Shown here: one piece after another, positions 56,683-64,000 of the stretch
Layout of the letters: every line of letters starts with the position of its first letter
Numbering within the stretch: position 1 is the stretch's first letter
DNA from: Bacillus changyiensis
GTDB taxonomy: Bacteria > Bacillota > Bacilli > Bacillales > Bacillaceae
Length of the DNA stretch: 64,000 bases
Direction of reading: 5' to 3'
NCBI RefSeq assembly: GCF_027706145.1
Contig: NZ_JAQFWW010000001.1
Location: 124,001 to 188,000 of the forward strand
Translations under genes and position numbers: made by a program
The notes under the pieces: generated by a model
Told to the model about the DNA's origin: nothing
Seen by the model: the letters and a program-made list of their open reading frames with translations, nothing else
Database searches by the model: none

Positions 56683-56714
56683 CAAAAAGCCAGTGGAGAA
56701 TTTTCTTCACTGGC
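56683..56714 (-). terminator. Intrinsic terminator of namA
   Basis: GCCAGTGGAGAA (56689-56700) pairs with TTCTTCACTGGC (56703-56714) with one G-U. On the minus strand it runs into TTTTTGTC. Confidence 0.85.
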
Positions 56715-56720
56715 TTCATT

Positions 56721-57743
56721 TTAATACCATGCTCTGCTATATTGAGTAGGTCCTTCGATTTCTGTATTCAATTGTTTCGCCGCTGTTTTTGGCCAATACG
56801 GGTCTCTTAACAATTCTCTTCCAACAAAGATGAGGTCAGCTCGGCCATTTTGAAGGATTTCTTCCGCCTGTAAACCATTTGTAATCAGTCCGACAGCACC
56901 TGTTTGAATTCTTGCTTGGGCGCGGATCGTATCGGAAAAATCGACCTGGTATCCTGGGAAGATCTTCATGTCTGCTGGTACGACAGCACCTGAACTGACA
57001 TCGATTAGATCGACACCTTGTTCTTTCATCCATGTGCTAAAGACGACATAATCGGAAACATTGAGTCCGTTTTTCTTATAATCAGAAGCTGAAACCCTTA
57101 CAAATAAAGGGCCATCCCATACTTGTTTTACAGAATCTATCACTTCTCGAAGCAACCGGTAGCGGTTTTCTGCTGATCCACCATACTCATCTTCACGCTG
57201 ATTAGAAAGCGGAGATAAAAATTCGTTGATTAAATATCCGTGTGCTCCATGAATTTCAATGATATCAAATCCGGCTGCTTTCGCTCTTTCAGCACCTGTT
57301 TGAAATGCTTGAACCGTTTCTTTAATATCTTTTTTCGTCATTTCGATAGGGGTTCTGGCGTTTTTATCAAAAGGAATCGCAGAAGGCCCGAAGATCTTAC
57401 CATCTACTTCAGCTTTTCTCCCGGCATGAGCCAGTTGGATTGCTGTTTGGCTGCCATATGATTGAATTTGTGATGTTAACATAGACAAACCTTTAACATG
57501 TTCATCATGCCAGATCCCTAAATCTTGATCAGAAATTCGTCCCTCTGGTGTGACAGCGGTAGCTTCAATCATAATGAGTCCGACTTGACCAATGGCACGT
57601 GATAAATAATGTGTAAAATGAAATGGCTGTATCTTGCCATCCTTATCATGGGAAGAATACATACACATCGGTGACATCACAATTCGATTTTTTAGTGTGA
57701 CTCCTTTTATGTCCAACGGTGTAAACAGTTTTCGCTCAGTCAA
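56721..57743 (-). CDS. namA: NADPH dehydrogenase NamA (old yellow enzyme YqjM)
   Basis: A 340-residue FMN-dependent ene-reductase of the OYE family. It shows MSPMCMYSS (redox-tuning Cys27 and Tyr29), the substrate-binding [23 protein letters not shown] (about 170-184) and the FMN phosphate site VGREL. It reduces activated C=C bonds of enones and nitro compounds, probably detoxifying xenobiotics. GGGAGGCGAAATAA precedes the ATG on the minus strand. It has its own terminator. Confidence 0.94.
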   Translation of the reverse strand: MTERKLFTPLDIKGVTLKNRIVMSPMCMYSSHDKDGKIQPFHFTHYLSRAIGQVGLIMIEATAVTPEGRISDQDLGIWHDEHVKGLSMLTSQIQSYGSQTAIQLAHAGRKAEVDGKIFGPSAIPFDKNARTPIEMTKKDIKETVQAFQTGAERAKAAGFDIIEIHGAHGYLINEFLSPLSNQREDEYGGSAENRYRLLREVIDSVKQVWDGPLFVRVSASDYKKNGLNVSDYVVFSTWMKEQGVDLIDVSSGAVVPADMKIFPGYQVDFSDTIRAQARIQTGAVGLITNGLQAEEILQNGRADLIFVGRELLRDPYWPKTAAKQLNTEIEGPTQYSRAWY

Positions 57744-57903
57744 TTTATTTCGCCTCCCGTAAGTTTTCTAGTTGATTATATCAATATTGAAAAAACTCGT
57801 CATATAAACTGCTCAAGTGATATTCAAATGAAAGAAACTGCAGTACAATAAGGCTGACTATATTAATTCTCCTATAAATTTACAGAAAAAGAGGGATTAC
57901 AAA

Positions 57904-59511
57904 ATGAAATGGCAGACGAAGGAAGAATTGAAACAGTTGTTAATTTCTCTCATTCAACATGAAAGTGTATCAGGTACGACTGAAGAAGTAGCGCTCGCAG
58001 AATATATGTATCATTTATTAAAAGAGCGTTCGTACTTTCAACATCACCCTGATCATTTGAAACTCCATCCAATGAAAGATGGTCGATATTTCTTGACGGC
58101 TCTTGTGAAAAAACCAGCGAAAAAAAATACTGTGTTATTGCTAAGCCACTTTGATGTTGTCGATACATCAGACTATGGAGAATTTAAACGGATGGCCTGC
58201 AAACCTTTAGAGTTGATGAATTCATTGCTGGAAAAAAAAGAGTTGCTACCTGAACGAGCAAAACAAGATTTAGAAAGTGGGGAGTGGTTGTTTGGTAGAG
58301 GCAGCATGGATATGAAAGCCGGTCTTACTGTCCAGTTTTCCATGCTTGAGCGAGCAATGAATGGAGAGTTTGATGGGAATCTTCTCTTGATCACTGTACC
58401 TGATGAAGAAGTCAATTCACAAGGGATGATTGAAGCGGTTCCTGTCTTAAAAGGTTTAGAAGAAGAATATGATCTTACATTTACAGCCTGTTTGAATGGT
58501 GAGCCGATGTTTGAAAAATATCCTGGAGATCCTGGGCAGTATGTTTATTCAGGGAGTATTGGCAAAGTACTTCCAGGCTTTTTCTGTAAAGGGATTGAGA
58601 CCCATGCAGGTGAGCCTTTTTCAGGTTTGAATGCAAATTTAATGGTATCCGAAATGAACCGACTACTTGAATTAAATGCCGATTATTGTGAAGCTGTTGA
58701 TGGAGAAATGACGCCTCCTCCAGTTAACCTTATGCAAAAGGATCTGAAGGAAAAATACTCTGTTCAGACTCCACATATGGCAGTATCATTATTTAATGTG
58801 CTGACAATGAAACGATCAGCGGATGAACTGCATCAGATGCTGTTAAATACCGCAAAACAAGCAGCCATTCATGTTCAAACCATTGTTGAAGAAAAAACCG
58901 TTGATTATCAGCGGTTTGGCAACTTTACTCCAATTAAACGGCATATTCGTGTATTGGCTTTTGAAGAACTATGGGACAGAGCGCAAGAAAAGGTGGGAAA
59001 GGCTGAGGTAGAGCGGATTGTCAATTTTGCCATTGCTAACAGAGGAGAGCTTGGCGATCGCGATTTTTCAACGAAGATCGTTGCTGAACTCGTTTCACTT
59101 TGCAAAGATGATGCACCGATGATTGTGCTATTTTATAGTCCGCCATTTTATCCAGCTGTCTCTTCAAAAGGAGATCCATTGATTAAGAAGACGATCGATC
59201 ATTTAGGGGAATTTGCAAGACACCAATATGGAATTGAGTTCAATGAAGTTCAGTACTTCCCAGGTCTTTCTGATTTGAGTTACTTCCAACTTAGTAAACA
59301 ATCGCTTGATGAATATACAGCTAACATGCCACTTTTTAGTCGGGGCTATTCTCTTCCAACAGACCAGGAAAACACATTATTTGTTCCAGTCATCAATATT
59401 GGGCCTTTCGGAAAAGATCCGCATAAATGGACGGAACGTCTTCATTTACCTTATTCTTTTGGCACATTACCTCATTTGCTCGAGTTTGCGATCCACAGAT
59501 TGTTAGCATAA
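57904..59511 (+). CDS. yqjN: M20 family peptidase YqjN (RocB-like)
   Basis: A 535-residue protein of the M20/RocB family. The metal-binding motifs are LLLSHFDVVDTSDYGEF (about 77), FGRGSMDMKAGLT (about 132) and VPDEEVNSQG (about 163). It is cytoplasmic. It resembles arginine-utilisation protein RocB, but the activity is not established. AGAGGGATTACAAA precedes the ATG. It converges with proI. Confidence 0.88.
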   Translation: MKWQTKEELKQLLISLIQHESVSGTTEEVALAEYMYHLLKERSYFQHHPDHLKLHPMKDGRYFLTALVKKPAKKNTVLLLSHFDVVDTSDYGEFKRMACKPLELMNSLLEKKELLPERAKQDLESGEWLFGRGSMDMKAGLTVQFSMLERAMNGEFDGNLLLITVPDEEVNSQGMIEAVPVLKGLEEEYDLTFTACLNGEPMFEKYPGDPGQYVYSGSIGKVLPGFFCKGIETHAGEPFSGLNANLMVSEMNRLLELNADYCEAVDGEMTPPPVNLMQKDLKEKYSVQTPHMAVSLFNVLTMKRSADELHQMLLNTAKQAAIHVQTIVEEKTVDYQRFGNFTPIKRHIRVLAFEELWDRAQEKVGKAEVERIVNFAIANRGELGDRDFSTKIVAELVSLCKDDAPMIVLFYSPPFYPAVSSKGDPLIKKTIDHLGEFARHQYGIEFNEVQYFPGLSDLSYFQLSKQSLDEYTANMPLFSRGYSLPTDQENTLFVPVINIGPFGKDPHKWTERLHLPYSFGTLPHLLEFAIHRLLA

Positions 59512-59512
59512 G

Positions 59513-59556
59513 AAAAAAAGTTTACGGAGAGCTTCATGTTCACCGTAAACTTTTTG
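59513..59556. terminator. Bidirectional terminator between yqjN and proI
   Basis: GTTTACGG pairs with CCGTAAAC around a 15-base loop, flanked by A7 and T5 runs for the converging genes. Confidence 0.85.
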
Positions 59557-60375
59557 TTATTTAGCGGTCAACTGTTCTCTCATTTCCGCTGAACGCTTTG
59601 CCGCTTCCTTCACACAAGTTATGACTGTTTTTTCAAATTGAAGCTCATGTAAGACACGGATTCCGGCTTCTGTTGTACCTCCGGGACTAGTGATCTCTTT
59701 TCGCAATAAAGCAGGCTCTTTTCCGCTTTCAAGCATTTGCGCCGCTCCAATGATCATATCGATGATCAACTGTTTGGCTGTTAATTCATCAAGCCCAAGT
59801 TCCTGAGCTGATTTTTCTAGAGCTTCGACAAATCGATAGACAAAAGCTGGGCCGCTTCCAGCCACTGCTGTAACTGCATCAAGTGCTGTTTCTTCAACCA
59901 TTGTCACACTGCCGATCGTGTGAAAGAGTTTGGTGACTTCATCAATTTGCTCTTCTGTAACATAGGGACCAGCCGTAAAGGCTGTCGCAGATTTTTGGAT
60001 GGAAGCTGATGTATTCGGCATCGCCCTGACAATTGGCTGTTTTTTGCGAGTAAAGTGTTGAATGGTATCAATCGAAATACCAGCAAGAATCGATATAATA
60101 AGCTGATCTTTATGCAGATAAGGCTGGATATTAGCGATGCTTTCTGCCGCATCTTTAGGTTTTACGGCAAGCACGATTGTATCAGATTGAGCCACTGCTT
60201 GACCTGTATCCTGTTCCGTGTTGATTTCATATGCATCGTGAAGTTCCTTCAAGCGAGCTTTATTGGACTTATTTGTGGCCGTAATCTGCTTAGGTGTTAG
60301 TGTGCCGCTTTTGATAAGTCCCTTTATCATCGATTCTGCCATTGAACCAGCTCCGATAAATACAATTCGTTTCAC
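59557..60375 (-). CDS. proI: Pyrroline-5-carboxylate reductase ProI
   Basis: A 272-residue enzyme that reduces pyrroline-5-carboxylate to proline with NAD(P)H. The Rossmann loop VFIGAGSMAESMIKGL is at the N terminus, VRAMPNTSASI near residue 115, and the signature VAGSGPAFVYRFVEAL near 165 with TSPGGTTEAGIRVL at the end. GTG at 60375 is preferred because AAGGAGG lies 7 bases upstream; a longer frame exists. Its leader contains a conditional-looking terminator. Confidence 0.93.
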   Translation of the reverse strand: MKRIVFIGAGSMAESMIKGLIKSGTLTPKQITATNKSNKARLKELHDAYEINTEQDTGQAVAQSDTIVLAVKPKDAAESIANIQPYLHKDQLIISILAGISIDTIQHFTRKKQPIVRAMPNTSASIQKSATAFTAGPYVTEEQIDEVTKLFHTIGSVTMVEETALDAVTAVAGSGPAFVYRFVEALEKSAQELGLDELTAKQLIIDMIIGAAQMLESGKEPALLRKEITSPGGTTEAGIRVLHELQFEKTVITCVKEAAKRSAEMREQLTAK

Positions 60376-60396
60376 ATCAGTTCCTCCTTCTATCAA

Positions 60397-60440
60397 ACAA
60401 AAAAACCTTTCTTCCTGCTTAAAGGACGAAAAGGTTTCGC
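60397..60440 (-). terminator. Attenuator-like terminator in the proI leader
   Basis: On the minus strand AAACCTTTT and AAAGGTTTTTTT arms form a stem (60437-60403) running into a T-run just before the proI ribosome binding site. A GCATT/AATGC hairpin lies immediately upstream (about 60454-60440). No T-box motif (AGGGTGGNACCGCG) is present. Confidence 0.7.
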
Positions 60441-60492
60441 ATTGAGGGAATGCTTAGATTTTTTACTATTCCTCTTCACAGTATTAAATCTC

Positions 60493-60522
60493 ATTATGCT
60501 ACGGGAGACTAATAAAAGTCAA
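60493..60522 (-). promoter_or_regulatory. Candidate proI promoter
   Basis: On the minus strand, TTGACT (60522-60517), 18 bases, CATAAT (60498-60493). Transcription would start about 110 bases before the proI start codon, upstream of the attenuator-like stem. CGTTCGTT/AACGAACG inverted arms (60530-60537 and 60554-60561) lie just upstream of the -35. Confidence 0.55.
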
Positions 60523-60651
60523 TATCATTCGTTCGTTTAACGGATGAACATGGAACGAACGGAAAATTACATTTATCAATTGAACTGGGTTAATAACTAC
60601 TCATTTTATTTGATCTTTTACAATAAATGACGTACGATTTCTACATTAATA

Positions 60652-61134
60652 GTGACAATTTTTGTATCTTTTGTGTACTTAATCGTGAGAGCCGCCGGAC
60701 TCTACATAGTAAGCGGAATAAACCTTGATTTAACTGTTATGATGATCGTTTCATTACTGATTCCATTTTTTATTTCTCAACTATTAAAACGAAAGTTTCC
60801 TTACTTGTTACTAATTGTTTTCGCTCCAATTGTTATATATATATGGTGGAATAGTGTTGATGTTGTAGAGGCTATATCAAACGAAAATGGAAAGTATCTT
60901 GTTCGTGAAAAACAACCGCCTTTCTGTTGTGATAAAGATTTGGAACGTCAATCAACCTATGTTATTTATAAAAAGGTAAGTCATTGTTTCTACAAAAAGG
61001 ATATCGAATTCAATTCAGTGCCCTCACTATTTATGGATAGGTATGGTTCAGAAAAGCCGTCAGTAAAACAAATTGAAGATTACATAACAAAAATTCAACT
61101 ACCTTACAGTATCCCATTAAAGTCAGACAGATAA
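60652..61134 (+). CDS. Hypothetical membrane protein
   Basis: About 160 residues: hydrophobic segments at about 2-18, 25-43 and 50-66, then a soluble tail with four cysteines (PPFCCDKD and SHCFYKK among them) and basic residues. The only start for the full frame is GTG at 60652 and no good ribosome binding site is visible, so the true start is uncertain and the gene may be a remnant. I do not recognise a family. Confidence 0.45.
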   Translation: MTIFVSFVYLIVRAAGLYIVSGINLDLTVMMIVSLLIPFFISQLLKRKFPYLLLIVFAPIVIYIWWNSVDVVEAISNENGKYLVREKQPPFCCDKDLERQSTYVIYKKVSHCFYKKDIEFNSVPSLFMDRYGSEKPSVKQIEDYITKIQLPYSIPLKSDR

Positions 61135-61330
61135 TGGAGTTTTTTCAAGGCTAGTCTGCGTAATGATATGTTTAATGTTTGCACCATTAAGATCGTTTAA
61201 CTATCGCACGCACTTTCAATGATCTTATGATAGATTGTGGGGCTTTGAACAAGAGGCTCTTAGGTGGAAATGGCGCGGGAGAAAAAGGTAAAATATGATC
61301 AACATCATTTTTCATCAAAAGGAGAAAAAA

Positions 61331-62284
61331 ATGTTCAAACATGAAAAGATCATTCCTATTTCAATACCGACACCATTTGCCATTGGCGATGTCAACATTT
61401 ACTTAGTGAAAGGAGAGGCACTGACTTTAATAGATGTCGGTCCAAAAACAGAAGCAGCCTCCGCTATGTTAAAGAACAGTCTTGCTGAGCATCGGCTGAC
61501 TTTAGCCGATATTGATCAAGTTGTATTGACACACCATCACGCTGACCATGTTGGATTATTGGACGAATTTCCTAATAGTGTCAAGATCATTGGGCATATG
61601 TATAATGAACCATATATCAGTCAGAACCCAGACTTTATTGAAAAACAATCTGCTTTTTTTACATATTTATTTGGGCAGATTGGAGTACCTCACCATATGA
61701 TATCAAGTCGTACAGTAGAGCGGTCTTACCGGCTTTCTTGTCGACGTTCTTTAACGCAAACAGTTAAGGAAAATAATCAGATTGACGGCCTTGAAGGATG
61801 GACTGTGCTTGAAACACCTGGACATGCTACATCTCATATTGTTCTTTATCACGAGAAAAGTGAAAGGATGATCGGTGGAGATTTGCTGTTAAAAACATCT
61901 TCATCAAATCCTTTGTTAGAAGTGCCCCAACAAGGGGAAAAGCGTCCTTTGCCACTTTTGGATTATCTTGCGTCAATCAACCGTCTTTCAGAGCTACCTC
62001 TTAAGATCATTTTTCCAGGTCATGGCGTACAGATTACGGGTATTCAAGAACTCATCACAAGACGGCTAGAAAAACAGCAAAACAGAGCTGAAGAGGTCTA
62101 TAGCATACTTTCGGAAAAACCTCATACTGCATTTGCCATCTGTCAGAAGCTATTTCCAACGGTCTACGAAAAAGAATTGTTTTTGACTATGTCTGAAACA
62201 GTCGGTCAACTCGATTATTTGCAAGCGTGTAACCGCATCATCAGTGAAGAAATCAATGGAATTTATTATTATCATTCAAGGTAG
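61331..62284 (+). CDS. yqjP: Metallo-beta-lactamase-fold hydrolase YqjP
   Basis: A 317-residue MBL-fold protein. The zinc-binding HxHxDH is in VVLTHHHADHVGLLDEF (about 68-84), with further ligands in ETPGHATSHIVLYH, the aspartate of IGGDLLLK and IIFPGHGV. A C-terminal winged-helix-like extension of about 70 residues follows. Cytoplasmic; substrate unknown. AAAGGAG precedes ATG 61331. It probably forms an operon with yqjQ (9-base gap). Confidence 0.88.
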   Translation: MFKHEKIIPISIPTPFAIGDVNIYLVKGEALTLIDVGPKTEAASAMLKNSLAEHRLTLADIDQVVLTHHHADHVGLLDEFPNSVKIIGHMYNEPYISQNPDFIEKQSAFFTYLFGQIGVPHHMISSRTVERSYRLSCRRSLTQTVKENNQIDGLEGWTVLETPGHATSHIVLYHEKSERMIGGDLLLKTSSSNPLLEVPQQGEKRPLPLLDYLASINRLSELPLKIIFPGHGVQITGIQELITRRLEKQQNRAEEVYSILSEKPHTAFAICQKLFPTVYEKELFLTMSETVGQLDYLQACNRIISEEINGIYYYHSR

Positions 62285-62293
62285 GGATAGAAT

Positions 62294-63076
62294 ATGGCCA
62301 AAAGACTACAACATAAAAAAATCTTGATTACTGGAGCTTCTGGTGGATTAGGTGAACGAATCGCTTATTTTTCTGCCAAAGAAGGAGCAGATGTTATTCT
62401 CACAGGGCGTAGAAAAGACCGATTAGAAGCAGTCAAACAAAAAATTTTGGCTGAATGTCATGTGGAATGTCGCATCATTGTTTTTGATATGAGTCAGACA
62501 GAAGAAATTGATACGGTTTTTCAAACAGTTGGCCCGGTTGATATCCTTGTGAACAATGCTGGTTTTGGCCTTTTTGAACTAGCGCTTGAAACGTCTATAG
62601 AAGATATGAAATCGATGTTTGAAGTAAACGTCTTTGGTCTGATCACCTGGACGAGAGCAGTATTGCCGGATATGATAGCGAAAAAGAGCGGGCATATCAT
62701 TAATATCGCTTCACAAGCTGGTAAAATCTCGACACCGAAGTCAAGCCTTTACGCAGCGACAAAACATGCGGTTCTCGGCTATTCAAACAGTCTAAGAATG
62801 GAGCTTGTCGAAACAGGTGTAAAGGTAACGACTGTTAACCCCGGCCCGATTAAAACCGATTTTTTCAAATTGGCTGATCAAAATGGTGAATATGTGAAAA
62901 GTGTCGGTAAATGGATGCTCGATCCTGATCAAGTCGCTCAGAAGATTGTTTCGATCATGATGACAAATAAACGCGAAATCAACCTTCCTGCCTGGATGAA
63001 CGGGGTTAGTAAACTTTATCAAGTGTTTCCTTCATTAGTTGAAAGAATTGGACGAAGTGCTTTTTATAAAAAATAA
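62294..63076 (+). CDS. yqjQ: Short-chain dehydrogenase/reductase YqjQ
   Basis: A 260-residue classical SDR. Cofactor loop [15 protein letters not shown] (about 13-27), NNAGFG (about 88), catalytic Ser in INIASQAGK (about 141) and the YxxxK pair in LYAATKHAV (about 155). Substrate is unknown. It follows yqjP closely, as in B. subtilis, and is followed 26 bases later by a thioesterase gene that is not part of the backbone I recall. Confidence 0.9.
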   Translation: MAKRLQHKKILITGASGGLGERIAYFSAKEGADVILTGRRKDRLEAVKQKILAECHVECRIIVFDMSQTEEIDTVFQTVGPVDILVNNAGFGLFELALETSIEDMKSMFEVNVFGLITWTRAVLPDMIAKKSGHIINIASQAGKISTPKSSLYAATKHAVLGYSNSLRMELVETGVKVTTVNPGPIKTDFFKLADQNGEYVKSVGKWMLDPDQVAQKIVSIMMTNKREINLPAWMNGVSKLYQVFPSLVERIGRSAFYKK

Positions 63077-63102
63077 CAAGATTTATGAGGTGAATCAGAC
63101 CA

Positions 63103-63795
63103 ATGATTATGTTTTGCCTTCCATATGCAGGGGGATCTGAAGCCATATTTTATCCATGGAAAAATCATTTAGATTCCAATATTGAGATTTATCCAATCAA
63201 GCTAAAAGGAAGAGGGGCAAGATATCATGAAGCATTCTATGAAAACTTAGAAGAAGCGGTTCAAGATATTTTTGAACAAGTCCAGAGCAACATGAAAAAC
63301 ATGGACTATGCTATTTTTGGCCACAGTATGGGCAGCCTTTTAGCATATGAGCTGTATTATAAAATCTGTGAAGCCAATCTGAAAAAACCGTTGCATATCT
63401 TTTTTTCTGGCTTTAAGGCCCCTCATCGAATAAAAAGGAAAGAAATACTGCATACTTTGCCAGATCCTCTCTTTAAGAAAAAAATAAAAGATCTTGGCGG
63501 AACACCAGAAGAACTGATTAATCATGAAGAGCTGTTTGCACTGTTTCTACCAGTGTTGAAAAGCGATTTTAAAATGGTTGAAACATATTTATATAATGAA
63601 AGAGATATCAAAATTGACTGTGATATTACCATTTTAAACGGAATAGACGATGAGATGGATTCAAACGATATTCTCGAATGGAAAAGTCATACTATTGGCC
63701 GTTTTGAATATTACGATTTTCCAGGGAATCATTTTTATATCCACCCTCAACAAGAACATGTACTCCATATGATCAAGCAAATACTGAGGGGCTAA
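63103..63795 (+). CDS. Stand-alone type II thioesterase (GrsT/SrfAD-like)
   Basis: A 230-residue alpha/beta hydrolase of the type II thioesterase family that clears misprimed acyl or aminoacyl groups from NRPS/PKS carrier proteins. It has FCLPYAGGSEAIFYPW at the N terminus, GRGARYHEAF, the nucleophile GHSMGSLLAYELY (Ser about 75), FSGFKAPH and the C-terminal histidine in FPGNHFYIH. A GAGGTGAATC site lies about 10 bases before the ATG. No NRPS or PKS gene is seen in this window; a terminator follows, so it may act on a synthetase encoded elsewhere. Confidence 0.88.
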   Translation: MIMFCLPYAGGSEAIFYPWKNHLDSNIEIYPIKLKGRGARYHEAFYENLEEAVQDIFEQVQSNMKNMDYAIFGHSMGSLLAYELYYKICEANLKKPLHIFFSGFKAPHRIKRKEILHTLPDPLFKKKIKDLGGTPEELINHEELFALFLPVLKSDFKMVETYLYNERDIKIDCDITILNGIDDEMDSNDILEWKSHTIGRFEYYDFPGNHFYIHPQQEHVLHMIKQILRG

Positions 63796-63812
63796 AAGCA
63801 GCCCCTATTTTC
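63787..63812 (+). terminator. Intrinsic terminator after the thioesterase
   Basis: AGGGGCT pairs with AGCCCCT around a 6-base loop, followed by ATTTTC. The first arm overlaps the thioesterase stop. Confidence 0.8.
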
Positions 63813-64000
63813 TATACTATCTACTAAAATGTAAACGAAAACGGGTGAAACGATGGATGACATTCAGGTGATCATCGTTAGTTAGAATCTCATGAAAAAT
63901 GGAATTTTATCAAAAATAGGCGAGAAAACCCCCATCTTCAAGGAATGTGAAGCGAAGCCCAATGAGTAAGTGAATGATTCAGCTCGGTTATGAACCTCTT
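63813..64000. other. Window end, no gene identified
   Basis: No supported coding frame. A run containing ACCCCCATCTTCAAGG (about 63930-63945) is mildly reminiscent of an IS200/IS605-type end, but it is too short and incomplete to call. Confidence 0.3.

Noticed and set aside
60375-60652. T-box riboswitch before proI
   Set aside because: The conserved AGGGTGGNACCGCG motif is absent and the leader is only about 110 bases long.
63890-64000. IS200/IS605 right end or TnpB tail at the window edge
   Set aside because: Only a vague resemblance in a short run; no TnpB motif or hairpin end could be identified before the window stops.
1-64000. CRISPR arrays, tRNA or rRNA genes
   Set aside because: No regularly spaced direct repeats, no cloverleaf with TTCGA-type T arm and no rRNA-like sequence was noticed on reading through; a tRNAscan and CRISPR search would confirm this.

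Overview
The window is a chromosomal segment of an AT-rich Firmicute, almost certainly a Bacillus of the B. subtilis / B. pumilus broad group. The evidence is gene order: nusB-folD-xseA-xseB-ispA-dxs-yqxC-ahrC-recN-spoIVB-spo0A, then yqiK, yqzF, bkdR and the bkd operon, bmrU, brxB (yqiW), artPQR (yqiXYZ), yqjA, yqjE, misCB (yqjG) with mifM, polY1 (yqjH), gndA, zwf, rnz, yqjL, namA (yqjM), yqjN, proI, yqjP and yqjQ. This follows the B. subtilis order as I remember it, with several local losses (mmg genes, bmr/bmrR, yqjB-D) and insertions. Species assignment is not possible from the sequence alone.

Region by region: 1-11.6 kb is a dense housekeeping block (transcription antitermination, one-carbon metabolism, exonuclease VII, isoprenoid synthesis, arginine repressor, RecN) ending in the sporulation genes spoIVB and spo0A. 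11.6-17.5 kb is an accessory, partly decayed stretch. It holds a wrecked IS1595-type transposase, a helix-turn-helix gene broken by a short deletion beside its intact membrane partner, an orphan glycosyltransferase, several small unknown genes and a split gene remnant. 17.5-28.8 kb carries a phosphodiesterase and the sigma-54-controlled branched-chain 2-oxo acid pathway (bkdR, ptb, bcd, buk, lpdV, bkdAA, bkdAB, bkdB). 28.8-41.9 kb returns to the yqi/yqj backbone with an inserted MFS exporter. It includes an ARG-box-like arginine-type ABC transporter, a bacilliredoxin, a tiny Prli42-like membrane protein and the mifM/misCB stalling-peptide switch. 42-52.9 kb is a metabolic insert: alkaline phosphatase, a cellobiose/beta-glucoside PTS with phospho-beta-glucosidase and a GntR regulator, and a TAXI-TRAP transporter. 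52.9-64 kb resumes the backbone (zwf, rnz, yqjL, namA, yqjN, proI, yqjP, yqjQ), with a zinc-independent L33 gene under a Zur-box-like palindrome and a stand-alone type II thioesterase at the end.

Functional links visible here: AhrC (6866-7315) probably controls artPQR through an ARG-like box at 30458. BkdR activates the -24/-12 promoter just downstream of its own gene. The GntR regulator at 48369 probably acts at a 16-bp palindrome over the -35 of the PTS operon, with CcpA acting at an adjacent cre. MifM senses membrane insertion and governs MisCB translation through a sequestered ribosome binding site. GndA and Zwf are pentose phosphate enzymes separated only by the 42-52.9 kb insert.

No rRNA, tRNA or CRISPR array was seen. 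I found no convincing new defence or mobile system. The least explained features are a 93-nt structured element before yqjE, two near-identical long-looped terminators 28 kb apart, an attenuator-like leader before proI that lacks a T-box, and several long inverted repeats.
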